This document shows positions 11,283-22,499 of a stretch of DNA of 64,000 nt, piece by piece. The notes below the pieces were generated by a model. That model saw only the letters and a program-made list of their open reading frames with translations, did not search any database and had not been told where the DNA came from. How positions within the stretch are numbered: position 1 is the first letter of the stretch; every line of letters starts with the position of its first letter. Source of the DNA: Liolophura sinensis (lineage: Eukaryota > Mollusca > Polyplacophora > Chitonida > Chitonidae). Location: contig NC_088300.1 in NCBI RefSeq assembly GCF_032854445.1, forward strand, positions 51,374,984 to 51,438,983. Direction: 5' to 3'. A program made the position numbers and the translations under genes.

Positions 11283-11705
11283 ATTTTCGAACTGTATCTA
11301 ATACCGCTTAACCTGGGGCTAGGGGCCGTAAAGGTAGCCATGCTCATTATATCCGCATGATGCCTTTATGAACAGTTGCAATCAAAGCGCAACTGAGATA
11401 CCTTGTTTAATTGTTGTTTGACCTGGAACTCATTCATTGACTAAGAATTTGAACTTTGATATGGGATTCATGCCTGGAATATCCATTGTCTGCCCGGCAT
11501 CATTGAAAACTGATGACCGCTTCTCTCTTGTGTGTTACCTGCTTTATTTCCTATTTGTATAATTTCTTACATACCCTTGTCTTTGGGAGCTAGTGTTAAA
11601 CGTTGTTTTGGAAATGGATCTTGCGATTATCAACTTGGAAGGCCTTTTACGGACTACGAATGGCATATGACTGTCGGACGTGACGCTTATATTCATAGTC
11701 CCACG
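11283..11705 (+). repeat. R1 dispersed repeat, longest copy
   Basis: Pairs with 17262-17640: both carry CGCTTAACxTGGGxCTAGGG, ATATGAACAGTT-CAA-CAAAGCGCA (interrupted), an ATATCATTGAAAACTG-like block, then GTTAAACGTTGTTTTGGA and ATGGATCTTGCGATTATC. The last block also matches 20.7 kb and, inverted, 16.6 kb. No coding capacity or tRNA-like promoter seen. Confidence 0.75.
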
Positions 11706-11975
11706 GCTGGAGCAATGTGTCATGTACTTCAGGAATGTTATCATTTTAGTTTCAGATGAGTCTCTTTGGAGACGGGTATCGGGTCAGCACATACAAACAA
11801 GACGCTATCTAGCTGTATGTGCACGTACCCAAGAAATGTAGCTGTCTGCCTAGGGAAATATATGCTATCGAATTCCACCAATTTAAAAATATAAATCAGG
11901 CTATTAGGTCGCTCAGAATTAAGCTGCTTTCTTTTCAATCCGCGTGTTCAACCTCGACCACTGACGAAGAAATTT

Positions 11976-12072
11976 CATTTATTTATTTATTTCATTGGTG
12001 TTTTACGTCGTACTCAAGAATATTCACTTATACGCTGCGCTAGCGCACTAACCAACCGAGCCACGGAGGCCC
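11976..12072 (-). mobile_element. SINE-A copy reduced to tail plus head, intact target duplication
   Basis: Only 97 bp: the 3' block (TTTTACGTCGTACTCAAGAA, TATTCACTTATACG) is joined directly to the tRNA-like head (CTGCGCTAGCGCACTAACCA, ACCGAGCCACGGAGGCC); about 170 bp of body are absent. An exact 12-bp duplication ACGAAGAAATTT flanks it (11964-11975 and 12073-12084), so both ends are original. Confidence 0.9.
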
Positions 12073-12296
12073 ACGAAGAAATTTGAGATTCATTCGCTCT
12101 TACTGTTTGGAGGGTGGGGAGGGGGCCTAAGTGACAATAATCTCGTGGCCCTTTTGTGTAGCATATTGATCGCTGAACGCGACTTTCTTCGGCCAATATC
12201 TTGTGTATGTCTGTACATCACACGTGGGAAATTCATCATGAATTACTTTGCCAATGGTAGATGGTTTCTATTGTCCATAGAAGTGGCCGCCACGGA

Positions 12297-12335
12297 AGAA
12301 ATTGAAAATTCTTGAGTATAGCGTTAAGCAACAAC
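12297..12335 (+). mobile_element. SINE-A 3' fragment
   Basis: AAAATTCTTGAGTATAGCGT matches the conserved 3' block only; too short to say more. Confidence 0.5.
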
Positions 12336-12339
12336 TATG

Positions 12340-13090
12340 TTTTACGTTTCACTTGAATTGTTGTCTTTCTTTTCAGAAATAAATAAATGGTTTATAGTAA
12401 ACACAGGAACACGTTTGTCGTGGTACTAGCGTCATATATTTGGATGTATTCAATTCAGTAGGAAGAGTTTGTTAATGTAAAGATCATCTATCAGGCTAGA
12501 CAGACAAGACAGAGCAGGAACCGCTTAAATAGTAGTATACATGTGAGATCTCCAGATTCCTTGGATGTTTCCCTTCACAATATTATAACATTTTGGGGCG
12601 TGACATCACCACTTTACGAATCTGTGCATCTACATGTCTGCGTTTCAGGCAGCTCCGAGGAAATCAGGATATTAAGGGATGAGGCGGGGGTATAAGTTAC
12701 AACTATTTAAGCATTTAATGTACAGTGCCATCATCGGTAAGAAAGAAGAAGGGTGAAACATTAATCGCTTTGGAAACGTCATCTTTCAACATGACAATCC
12801 TCAGAACAACCGTCAAAAGCAATTTCCAGTGATTACTGTCACAAATAGCTATACTGACAAAACGTACAGCACACGTAACAACCGAAATCATGTTAGAGAG
12901 CAGTCAGGGAGCTACAGTTGTGTCGAGAAAGGACATCGTCGATTCCAGACACGGTATCTAAAGCCAAAGTAAAATTCGTCCTCCAAGTCATAATTGTTTC
13001 AAGTCCATGTCCCAGTTGGAATAACCAAGTTCATAAATAAATTAGAATTTCCGACTCAGATTCGTTGAAAATGGTTATGGTATAAATGAT
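12340..13090. other. Non-coding, no recognisable feature
   Basis: No repeat or exon could be supported in this stretch. Confidence 0.45.
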
Positions 13091-13180
13091 GGTCTCATTT
13101 ATTTGATTGCTGTTTAAAGTCACACTCAAGAATTTTTCACTTATACGATGGTGATCGGTTGTACGCGTGAAGGTAACAGG
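13091..13180 (-). mobile_element. SINE-A 3' fragment
   Basis: The plus strand reads TTTATTTGATTGCTGTTTAA, CACTCAAGAATTTTTCACTT, ATACGATGGTGATCGG: the family 3' end in reverse orientation, diverged and truncated. Confidence 0.75.
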
Positions 13181-13384
13181 AATCCCCGGGGTAAAAATAC
13201 CGATCGGGTTTATATCTGCTGGTGAATCCAAAACGTATCAATTACATTTATATCACTCTTTGGGTCGTACGAAGATATATACATAGCGTATAAAATTCCG
13301 TCGTAAGAGATGCTTGTGAACATTGTGATCTTCCAGTTACTTTCTCTCCAATCATGCAATCAATGTAAACGCAATCATCCGTCT

Positions 13385-13625
13385 CCATTAGCCGCGCTAT
13401 TTGTTCTGTGGCTCAGAGTTGAAATTTCACACCTGTTGTTTAAATCCCCATATGCAAAAGCGTTCTCAGTACTCGAATAACCTATATTGTTTTCCCCTCA
13501 TCGCTGAAAACTGCTTGAGTGCTTCTGTCTTTGGAATGTGTTGTAGGCTCTGTATATGAAACGTCCCACCCTTCAGATTTTATGAGTGGTGTACGAATGT
13601 GGGACTTGACGCTTTGATCACGTAT
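13385..13625 (+). repeat. R1 dispersed repeat, diverged copy
   Basis: CCTCATCGCTGAAAACTGCT-GAGTG (interrupted) and GTACGAATGTGGGACTTGAC-GCTTTGATCA correspond to R1 blocks at 11.49-11.70 and 17.45-17.64 kb. The middle is poorly conserved. Confidence 0.5.
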
Positions 13626-14047
13626 ACCATGAATGTATACCAGTATTATGGGTGGGCTAAAGCCGAGATGATCGTTGCTAACTTTGGCAATTTAAAACTG
13701 GCAAAATATTGCACGTGTGACGTCACAAGTCTTATGGAGAGGACACAAGTGACCTTCGGCGAACTTCATGCTAGATTAACAAGACTGCGCAGTCAAACAC
13801 CTTATTTCCACAAAGGTTGTGAAAACAAAGGAAGAGGGAGAGTCTTGGAAATTACATGTCCGAGAATGGTATTGAATCTATGTCTCGCTTGATAACTTAG
13901 GCTTCCAATCTGAAAGCTGGACAGACCATCATGTTATTGTTCAGACTAAAAGTCTAACACCTGTAGGACTGGTTCCTGGTCCGCTCCCTATTGCCCTCTC
14001 AACATTCAGCATACAGGCACTGTATTATATAACCTCATCTCATAATT

Positions 14048-14142
14048 ACAAGCCCGGTTGGGACATACCAATGACTTTAAAAATAGTACTTATTGCTGCC
14101 GGCTTAGCTCTCAGCACTAAGAGGTTAGAGCAAGGAAAGAAG
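14048..14142 (+). mobile_element. SINE-C fragment
   Basis: CAATGACTTTAAAAATAGTA, CTTATTGCTGCC and CTAAGAGGTTAGAGCAAGGA follow the middle of the SINE-C copy at 56122 in the same order. Head and 3' end are missing. Confidence 0.65.
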
Positions 14143-14159
14143 ACTGTGACAGGGTGGAT

Positions 14160-14850
14160 TGTCATGTCTGTTCAAACATTGTTTAGCGTTTCCTGATGTG
14201 GCATTTGTCAGAATATGTGCCTGTCTGTATTTGAGTGTATCTTTGTCCCGATTTTACCCAGCACAACAACCAACCCATCAATGTACCCCTCAGAACACAT
14301 GGAATATACATGCCATATCAAGACTATACAGGAATTAAATCCTTTGTAAATATATGGCATTATCTTGTGTGACAATGGCAATGACAAGAACATGCAGAAA
14401 TGTCTACATTTCAAACTTAATAATGGCGCAAAACAAGCCTTGTGCATCCCCCTTGGGAACCCTACCCACACTTTTGGAAATTTCTGACAATAACGGGGTC
14501 AAATTAATCATCCAAAGTTTGGACTGATGTTGGTCAAATTTTTTAGTGGTGTGATGATATAAAATATGATATTTTCAAAAAACAGAGATAGGGTGCCCTA
14601 CATTAACACATGAGTGTTGTTTTACATGATAGTGTATATATGTATATGAGAAATACAAAGAGATGTGCATGTTTTAGTCTACGCCACTGTCTTTGAACAT
14701 TATAAGACTAATCTTAATTACAGGTGATATCATATATCTTGTACGTATTCACTTTTTGCTAATGATTATTTCGAGCCCATTATTATTGTGCAACGTTAAG
14801 TATAAACCAAGATATGGCCAAAAACAAAATTGCATGTATGTGACCTCAGG
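14160..14850. other. Non-coding, no recognisable feature
   Basis: No repeat or splice-supported exon. The minus-strand frame at 14208-14471 has no recognisable domain. Confidence 0.45.
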
Positions 14851-14852
14851 AG

Positions 14853-14950
14853 ACCCTTAAGTACGACGTAAAACCCAAAACATACACACATACATACATA
14901 CACACACACACACACGTACACACATACATACTGTATATACATACATACAG
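14853..14950 (+). mobile_element. SINE-C 3' end with expanded (CATA)n/(CA)n tail
   Basis: CTTAAGTACGACGTAAAACC matches the 3' end of the 56-kb copy and runs into CATACA/CACA microsatellite, as that copy's tail runs into (CATA)n. Confidence 0.65.
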
Positions 14951-15039
14951 GCGCGGTTGTCTGAGCCATCGCCAGCTATTTGTGAAGTGTTTGGATCTTG
15001 GTAATTTGCTGACAGAGCTAAGCAGAATTGTAGGTTGGC

Positions 15040-16460
15040 AGACATATGTAAACACAAGGGTTGTTCGAGGAAGATCTGGTATGTGACGTGTGTGTCATCT
15101 TTAAACAGGTATCAGTTGTTGTCGATTTCAAATCACCGTACAGAAAAAAATCCAGACAACCCAACGGGTACTGCCAGCATACGATGGAAATGTGGCTTTG
15201 CTTTATACCATGGCCCCGCTCCTCAAAGGAATTTTAGTATTCATTGTGCTAAGCTTAGCTACGATCACAATAAATAATTTGAGCATGTGTGGCCATTGTA
15301 CTGACGATTATCCTTGCATTTAAATGATTCTCTAAAAGAATACTATGGAATAAGACACATCAGTACTCGTGAATACTCTCAACCCGAGGTTTCAACAAAC
15401 ACAGATATGGCGCCTTCATCTTGGGTTTCAAAATCTGTTTATAGAAATAAAGCTTCAGACATATCCCTTACTTTACTCAGGCAGGCTGCAGAATCCATCT
15501 GCACTTTGCGCGTGTCTGGGGTATCTTCAGTTTCAATGTCATCTATTCATTAACTAATACACAAACATTTGTCAAAAAGAGAGTCTTGGTATATACACCT
15601 ATATGTTAGTGTACATGACAAATCCTATGACATATACCTTCTAGTAAGCCAGTTTCATTTCTTAAAGATACAGATAGCATTTCTGTTGTTAATTATTAAC
15701 AAACAAAAATCGGCAAAAATGTATAAAAAGGACATAAAGCTTTTAAGGTAATTACTGATGAACAATTAAATTAATGGAAAGCATCCACAGAACACATGAA
15801 ATGTATCGGTGTCTCGTAAATTGGAAAAACAAGTCGACAACAAAGTAGATACATATCCGGATGTTGCTGCTGTCAAGAGTCTTAAGGGGCAATTTTAAGA
15901 CTCTTGGTGTTCCTTTGCAGTGGAACACCTTAAGCTGGTGGCGAAAAAGACACCTGTAATAACTGTTTGAAAGCAAGTGTTCACAGCTCCAGACAAAGAT
16001 GTTTATGTGAAGAAGTAAGAGGAGACCGACCTCCCAAGATGATTCTCAATCTCATTACAGCAGGTAGTTGGTTGGACAAATAGACAGAAAACATTCTCCA
16101 ATGACCAAGTGCTATGGGCGTCCGTTCCTTGAGAATAATATTTTAGGTTCGTGTATTTAATACATGACTAAAATATATATAACTATAAATGATATTAGAT
16201 GCAGATTTTTTGTTTCTGTTATACGCCTGTGACAGGATTTCTCATTTTAACTTCCTGAAATCGCTTACATGGTCTCACAGGCTTTATGTAAAGTTTACGA
16301 GCATTCGGGGCCTATGAAACACGTGGGTCCTAGCCTTTTATATTTTTTCGACCCCTTCCGACCCCCTTTACATCGTACTTAAGGGTCTCCAAAAATATCC
16401 AAAGTGTCCATCGTCCAAAGCGAAGCGAAGTCAAAATCAAGGTAAATATCAGTATAAATC
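15040..16460. other. Non-coding, no recognisable feature
   Basis: Short overlapping frames only. No repeat family match was noticed. Confidence 0.45.
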
Positions 16461-16467
16461 TAAGCGT

Positions 16468-16700
16468 CCAAACACTCGTATACCAGCAATCCACAATAAT
16501 AGGCTTTCCGGGACATTCATATTCGAGACATTTGTATACCAGCCGTCTACAATAATGGGCGTTTCGGGACATTCGTATAACAGCAGTCCACAATAATGGG
16601 CGTTCCGAGACATTCGTATACCAGCCGTCCACAATAATGAGTGTTCCGGATCAGTAATCGCAAGAGCCATTTCCAAACCAACGCTCAAAATAAACAACAC
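16468..16700 (-). repeat. R1 copy with internal 41-bp tandem array (about 4 units)
   Basis: On the minus strand GGTTTGGAAATGGCTCTTGC, GATTACTGATCCGGAACA is the R1 core. Its last segment (TGGTATACGAATGTC...CGGAACGCCCATTATTGTGG) is then repeated about four times from 16650 down to 16468. The single-copy form of the same segment is visible in the R1 copies at 11.65 and 20.75 kb. Confidence 0.75.
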
Positions 16701-16738
16701 AGATCAGTCAAAGGTATGTGCCAAAATACCATAATTTT

Positions 16739-16759
16739 AAGGGGGGCGGGGGGGGGGTA
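16739..16759 (+). other. G-run
   Basis: A nearly pure guanine run, GGGGGGCGGGGGGGGGT, lies in AT-rich sequence; it could adopt a G-quadruplex. No link to a gene is visible. Confidence 0.5.
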
Positions 16760-17261
16760 TAAAGAAAATCCAGTATATGATCATTGTGCCAGTTTAAGAA
16801 TTAATGGATCAGTGTGATATAAACAATTACGTCCTATTCATTTTACAAAAACGTAAATAGTGCATAAAGCCAGAATAGTCATGTGTTCCACCATACAACA
16901 ACTATTCATTTCGTCTTCACCAAGAAAAAGTTGGCCATTCATGCCAACACAACATGCTAACACAACATGTGCCAATGGTATTAACTACAAAAAGATAAAA
17001 AAAATTTCAAGATGCTGTAGAAATCGTTGCCACTTTACAATGTCAACATCAAGAAAATAGCAGAAAGTATTAAAGCTGCTCTCTGTGAAAATACTTATTG
17101 TTTATACGGCCTTCCAACATTTAAATGTCTCTTTTTCGCCACCCAAAACCTGAAAACCGTTACATAAGTGAGGAATCCTTCTGCACGGCATGAAAAACCA
17201 ATCCATCAATCAGTCAGTCTGCATGTCATTCACAGAAAGAATAAATTACGTTAGGTTTTAC

Positions 17262-17640
17262 GGTTGTGTCCAGTTCCGCTTAACTTGGGACTAGGGGCAG
17301 GATATTCATCGTGATGAATTATATCGCCACGTTGGATATATGAACAGTTACAAACAAAGCGCAGCTGACATGCATATTTTATTATCATGGTACACGATAT
17401 GACTACTGAATTCACTCATTCTCCTAGAACATACCTTGTGCCTTTCCAATATCACTGAAACTGTTGAGTGGTTCTCTTTGCTTGATTCTGTGTTAATTTC
17501 ATACTTTATATACTTTCTTAGTTCTTTGATAGTTTGTGTCAAACGTCGTTTTGGAGACTGATCTTGCGATCATTGACCTCGAGCGTCCATCTTGGTTGAC
17601 GGCTGGCATACAATGTCTGCTTCGACGCATAGATTAAACA
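17262..17640 (+). repeat. R1 dispersed repeat
   Basis: CGCTTAACTTGGGACTAGGG, ATGAACAGTTACAAACAAAG, CAATATCACTGAAACTGTTG, TGTCAAACGTCGTTTTGGAG and CTTGCGATCATTGACC match 11283-11705 block by block, about 380 bp in all. Confidence 0.75.
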
Positions 17641-18282
17641 GAAATGTGCGGCACCTCGGAGAACCGCCTTTGCTGATCTTTGTTTCTTATACTACGCTAT
17701 AGATGTGCTATATCAGGCAGTGTTGTTTGCCTTAATATTTTTTCAGGATACGCAAGGAATAATTGTTATTTTTCACCTTTGCTAGGTTAAATGTACTCTA
17801 TTGAACCTGGAGTCCTCATGACACTGGTGATATCATGTGATAAAATGGCGACAAGGAGTGTCACAGGTTTCCGCGCTCTGTTGGTTTACAACTCGCTGTG
17901 GTCGTTTTGCTCGGTCTAACCAGACGCCCCGTGGAGAAAGCGACCCTTGTGTGCCGTAATAGAAACGAGAATTTCCCCTTGGACTGTGACCCTGGGAGCA
18001 CTTAGGTGTTAAGTATGTCTGCCTGTTAAGGTCACATGACGTTTTAGCTTCCTCCTTCAATGACAGTATCGTACCGACATATACGATGTCTCTATAGGGT
18101 ATCACGTGCCGATATGTGTCAACTGACCCATGCAGTCTGTGAAGGGATGTAACTACAGATATCTCGTAAAATATTCCCTAAAAGTTCTTCTCCATGAAAC
18201 CTTGCAGATTCGTCACTTCAAGGTTGAACAACACCTCACACACGTTCCAGTACCTAAACAAATCCTTACGCTATTTATTTCT

Positions 18283-18390
18283 TCTCTTTTTATGTATTTA
18301 TTTATTTATTTTGTGTTTAAGTTTTGTTTACGTAACTGAATTTTAACGCGGTCAAGAATATTTCTCTTACACGACAGGGGTCAGTTCAAT
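18283..18390 (-). mobile_element. SINE-A 3' fragment, inverted against its neighbour
   Basis: TTATTTATTTATTTTGTGTT, then AACGCGGTCAAGAATATTTC and ACACGACAGGGGTCAG: a worn 3' end in minus orientation that stops just before the plus-strand head at 18401. Confidence 0.6.
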
Positions 18391-18400
18391 TCATGAAATG

Positions 18401-18540
18401 TGCCTCCGTGGCCGAGATCCTTAGCGATCCAGCATGATGTAATGACCCAGGAACTGTGAGTTCAAGTCCAGCTGATGGTGGCTTCCTCTCTTAGCCGTAC
18501 GTGGGAAGGTCTTCAGCAACCTGTGGATGGTTCCCAGCAT
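18401..18540 (+). mobile_element. SINE-A head and body, 3' truncated
   Basis: GCCTCCGTGGCCGAG (start of the tRNA-like head), GTGAGTTCAAGTCCAGCTGA (box B), TAGCCGTACGTGGGAAGGTC and CAACCTGTGGATGG. The 3' half is missing; a 3' piece in the opposite orientation lies just upstream. Confidence 0.8.
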
Positions 18541-18639
18541 GTAGCTCACAGATTTTCGCCACATAGACAGCTCATGTAATGTGTATGGCATATTTATGGA
18601 AGGCAAATAACCTTCAAGGAGCTTCATATAAAACTACCT

Positions 18640-20500
18640 AAACGGCCATACGAACATTCTGTTTATTGCCCTTATAAAAAGGTTCAGATTTCGATAGCAA
18701 TTTCATTCCCAACATGTTTCAACTGTTAGACGTTTACAAACACAAAACACCGAATGGAGCTGGAGAAAGTCCTCATTTCGCAAATTGTCATGTAAAACCA
18801 CAGAGAAACGCAGACCATAGCTCATCGGTTCTACCAAAGCCTACTGATTAAATCTAAAATGAACCAAAGGTGACAAAATAGTCTGAAGAATGCACGCTGT
18901 GACATACAACTATGTTAACGTGCATATAAATATAGTACTCTCGGTTGACGTGACATTTTTCTCGAAAGTTTGTTGGCAGCAGATAAGTCCAAGCCCTGAA
19001 AATTGCCACGTCGGTTTTACTGATTTAAAGTAGGTTCCCTGTGAAGTATTTAACACCTTGTCAAGCGGTGTCTGGTTACACTAACAACATTACAGATCAT
19101 TTTGAACTGAGATAACTGGTAGCTGTCATGACTCGGTGCTGCTCCCACGCTTGCAGCCAACCGTTTGGACCGTTTTGACCGTTTTGACCGTTACGTAGCT
19201 ACATTTACGTTGCCAATAACAAGAATGGTTCATTGGGGTGTAATGTCACATATATATATTGTTTCCAGCACACTGACCGTGTTTATCTGATGATTGAGCT
19301 CATAGAAAGGACGTGTCCTGGAGTTTTACATACATTTAAAACTCACATTTTGACCGCTTAATGGGTGCCAAGATCAATGGAAAGCAATCAGGTAAATGTG
19401 TAGAACGATTCTGAACACATACGACGAGCAAGAAGCCACTTCTCTGACTGCTATATGACTTCTTCGTAAAACTCCTAAAGATCAATCCATTTCCCCCCGT
19501 TAACACATCGGCAAATAAACTCCAACAACTTAATGGATTTACTGGAGGCTGAAGGAGAAGCAGTCGTAAAGTTTTTCTTTGCCGTTGAATATTTCCACAT
19601 CTCCAGTAAGTTTTAGATGATATAATCTGCGCTCGGAGACTCAGCTATATTTACTACAACGCGAGGCACATAAAAACATTTTGGTGATGTTTATTACTTG
19701 TTATTTTTTTTTTCTTGGATCCATTGTTTTGAACGCTCTTTTCTTGACAATCCCATATAAACGTTCTCCAGATCCTCTAACCCCATAGGTTAAATGTTCT
19801 TTGCAAGGTGTAGATGGCAGCATAGGTTTAAACATAGGGAATTTAAGCTATCGTCTCGCATCTATACAATACTATAGATTAATCCTGGAATAAACGTGTC
19901 TGATTTTAATTCATAATGTATTCAAAAACGCCTTAATCATACATTACATTAATACATTCCGTAGGCCGACACAGCCAAGAAGACAACGTGAGGAAAAAAG
20001 TAAGTGTTTCTGGTGTTGAAATGAAATTGATTTTTCGGCGTGATTTCGTACTTGAGATACGTATTTAGGCCCGTGTTGCACAACAAATAAACAGATGGCA
20101 GTTGACGTATAGAGACGAAACGTCGACCTGAAACGTATGGACTATCCCTCTGTTCGATCAACTAGGTAACACTCTGAACACATGGGCGTCACGTAGCAAA
20201 TACAAAGTACAGAAAATAATGTACGCCAACAGAAAAATGGATTGTTCCCCCTTGTAACAATAAGCATTTCACGTTCTATCAGAATCACGTGAGTTTGACT
20301 GACTAATGAACGGATACTTTCACAAAATTCTTCATAGGGGAAAGCTTGGCGTGTTCGTAAATCTTAAGTCTAACAGTATATATGTTTTCTCGAAAAACGA
20401 CAACCCACCCCCAGCCCCCTTATGCTTCCTCTGCCCACAAGTTGACCGTCGCGTATATCGCTGTTACCTGGATGACATATAGTGGGCTGAGTCTAACACT
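18640..20500. other. Non-coding, no recognisable feature
   Basis: Contains a tiny tandem of CCGTTTTGA units near 19160-19190 and an oligo-T run near 19706. No gene or repeat family supported. Confidence 0.45.
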
Positions 20501-20654
20501 TATCCTGTTTACCCTTCAGTCATTACTGCAGATAATGGTATTTGGTTGTTGCGATAGGGCAAAGTGGGTGACAGGTGTCCCTATATGGACTATAAACTTT
20601 GCTTCTCTTACTGCCATCAGCTTTACATATTCACGTGAGCAATCCTTTTTTATG

Positions 20655-20800
20655 GTTGTATAATTTCTCACATACCTTTGTCTTTGGGAGCTAATGTTAA
20701 ACGTTGTTTCGGAAATGGATCTTGCTATTATCGATTTGGAACGCCCTTTACGGACTACTAATGGTATACGAATGTCGGACATGACGCTTATATTTCCCTC
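20655..20800 (+). repeat. R1 dispersed repeat, 3' part
   Basis: TTTGTCTTTGGGAGCTAATG, TTAAACGTTGTTTCGGAAAT and ATCTTGCTATTATCGATTTG are about 90% identical by eye to 11570-11700. The frame running through it (20694-20969) has no known domain. Confidence 0.8.
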
Positions 20801-20969
20801 GCTGTCACTTTTTCTACAGATTTCCGATTTTGTAACACCCTCCGGCTACTTTTCTTATTTCAATCGCGTTGGTAAAAGCGTCCGCAATATACGTCAAACT
20901 TTTGCGGCGGGAGAAATCTCAGTTATGTCCACTTGGACAAGGCAGATACTATTTCTCTCACCGAATTAA

Positions 20970-22100
20970 TGAGGCTTAAAGGCAACATTTACTTTTTACC
21001 TTCAAATACACCTAAAAAAGGAGAATATTTTTTATGACTCTCGCCGTCGTTGTACGGACAAGGGTTATAAATGTCGTGCAAATGACTTGACAATTACCCT
21101 CGTGTTTGTTGGCGTGCCTGTGAATATAGCCCCGCCATATGAGAAGCGCTCAGGGACACTTCGACGGGCCGAAATACCAAGCCCCTATTAGCATTCGCCC
21201 CATAGTCGGGAGTCGGTTTTCTACAGACGCCAACTGACGTTCCCAGGAAAAATGTTTTTCCTAACTCCCTTCCGAAGCTTTCATCAAGCCTAAAGCATTT
21301 GTTAACATTGACATCTTTTAAATTTTTTATCCATTACTTAAATCAACTTAAGCCCGTTGCCGTATATATTTGGCTCTCGGTTTCTAAACCCGTATATGTC
21401 CTGTAGTCAGTATTGTCACACAAATCCAAATTCCGTTTTCGTGAACGTAACACGTTACAGTTTCTTAGTCTTCTGAACAAACTGCCAGGCCAAGTCGATT
21501 ATTATATTAGGGATCTAAACAAGTGGGCTGAATACAATGAATTTGTTTTTGATTTCCTTAAATTCAGGGTTTATGCAGCAAAATACCTGCTGAGAATTTG
21601 AATAGGTGCTTCGTTTTCAATGGGCTGCAAAATTCGCATTTTCGTATTGTATTTTTGTTTTGTAGAGACAAGTTATTTAATTCAAAATTTGGTTTCATTA
21701 TTTGGTTAGGAACTGTATATACGTATCGGATTAAAGGCATTTTACATATGCTGATACATGTTCTGGTAACACATTAACGTACTAAATGTGCAGCTTAATA
21801 CCTCAGTGTATAATTAAACAGTCAATCACAACATGTACGGGTGTTTTTGTCTATAATTTTCTAGCTGCTAGAGAATTACAGATAATCGTATGTAGGCGTA
21901 AAACTGTACACCAGAATTTGTAAAAATTTGAAATCTTTTGTTTGATGAAGATTACTCATGGTAATAAAATTTCTGACTACTCGTTTCATAATTGTTTTGA
22001 ATCCATGCTATTAAATGTCTGCTTCTCCTCGCACCTGTGTACAACATTTATCGAAAAATGGTGTGTAACATGTGTTTTCTTTTTTTATCATTGGCGGATG
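20970..22100. other. Non-coding, no recognisable feature
   Basis: AT-rich. A 62-codon frame at 21413-21601 has no recognisable domain or splice context. Confidence 0.45.
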
Positions 22101-22132
22101 TAAGGCTTGATCACGGATGGCCCGTACTGTGG

Positions 22133-22493
22133 TTAAGGAGTGGATCTGGGAAAACCTTGTGTCGGACGTATTTTGAAAAACAAGGTTGTTATATTGGATG
22201 AATTCCGCCATCCAGACTGGAGATGTTGGGCAGCTTGGCTACGGAAACAGGGTTCCAGAGTTTTCCTTTCGAGAAATGATTTATGTTCGTTTGAGTTTGC
22301 GAATGAGGACATAAAGCCTCTTCCCACCGGCGCGCCTGTTGGGCCGTTTAGTTCTCTCTTGTTCTGGTGGCTCAGTAATTTACTAGAGAGATTCTGGTTA
22401 TCTGCAGACTTTATGCCATCGTTCCTTTTTTCTGTGCGGAGCAACTTGCTGATTAGACACCTCACCGATAACGCACGAGAGCATCCACTGTAA
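22133..22493. other. Region open on both strands, unassigned
   Basis: About 350 bases stay open on the plus strand (117 codons, 22140-22493) and on the minus strand (110 codons, 22133-22465). Base composition is more even than in the surroundings. The minus frame contains NGPTGAPVGRGF and is rich in Ser, Asn and basic residues; the plus frame is rich in aromatic residues. Neither matches a family I know and neither has convincing splice sites. It may be a decayed exon, a transposon piece or chance. Confidence 0.25.
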
Positions 22494-22499
22494 ACACAA

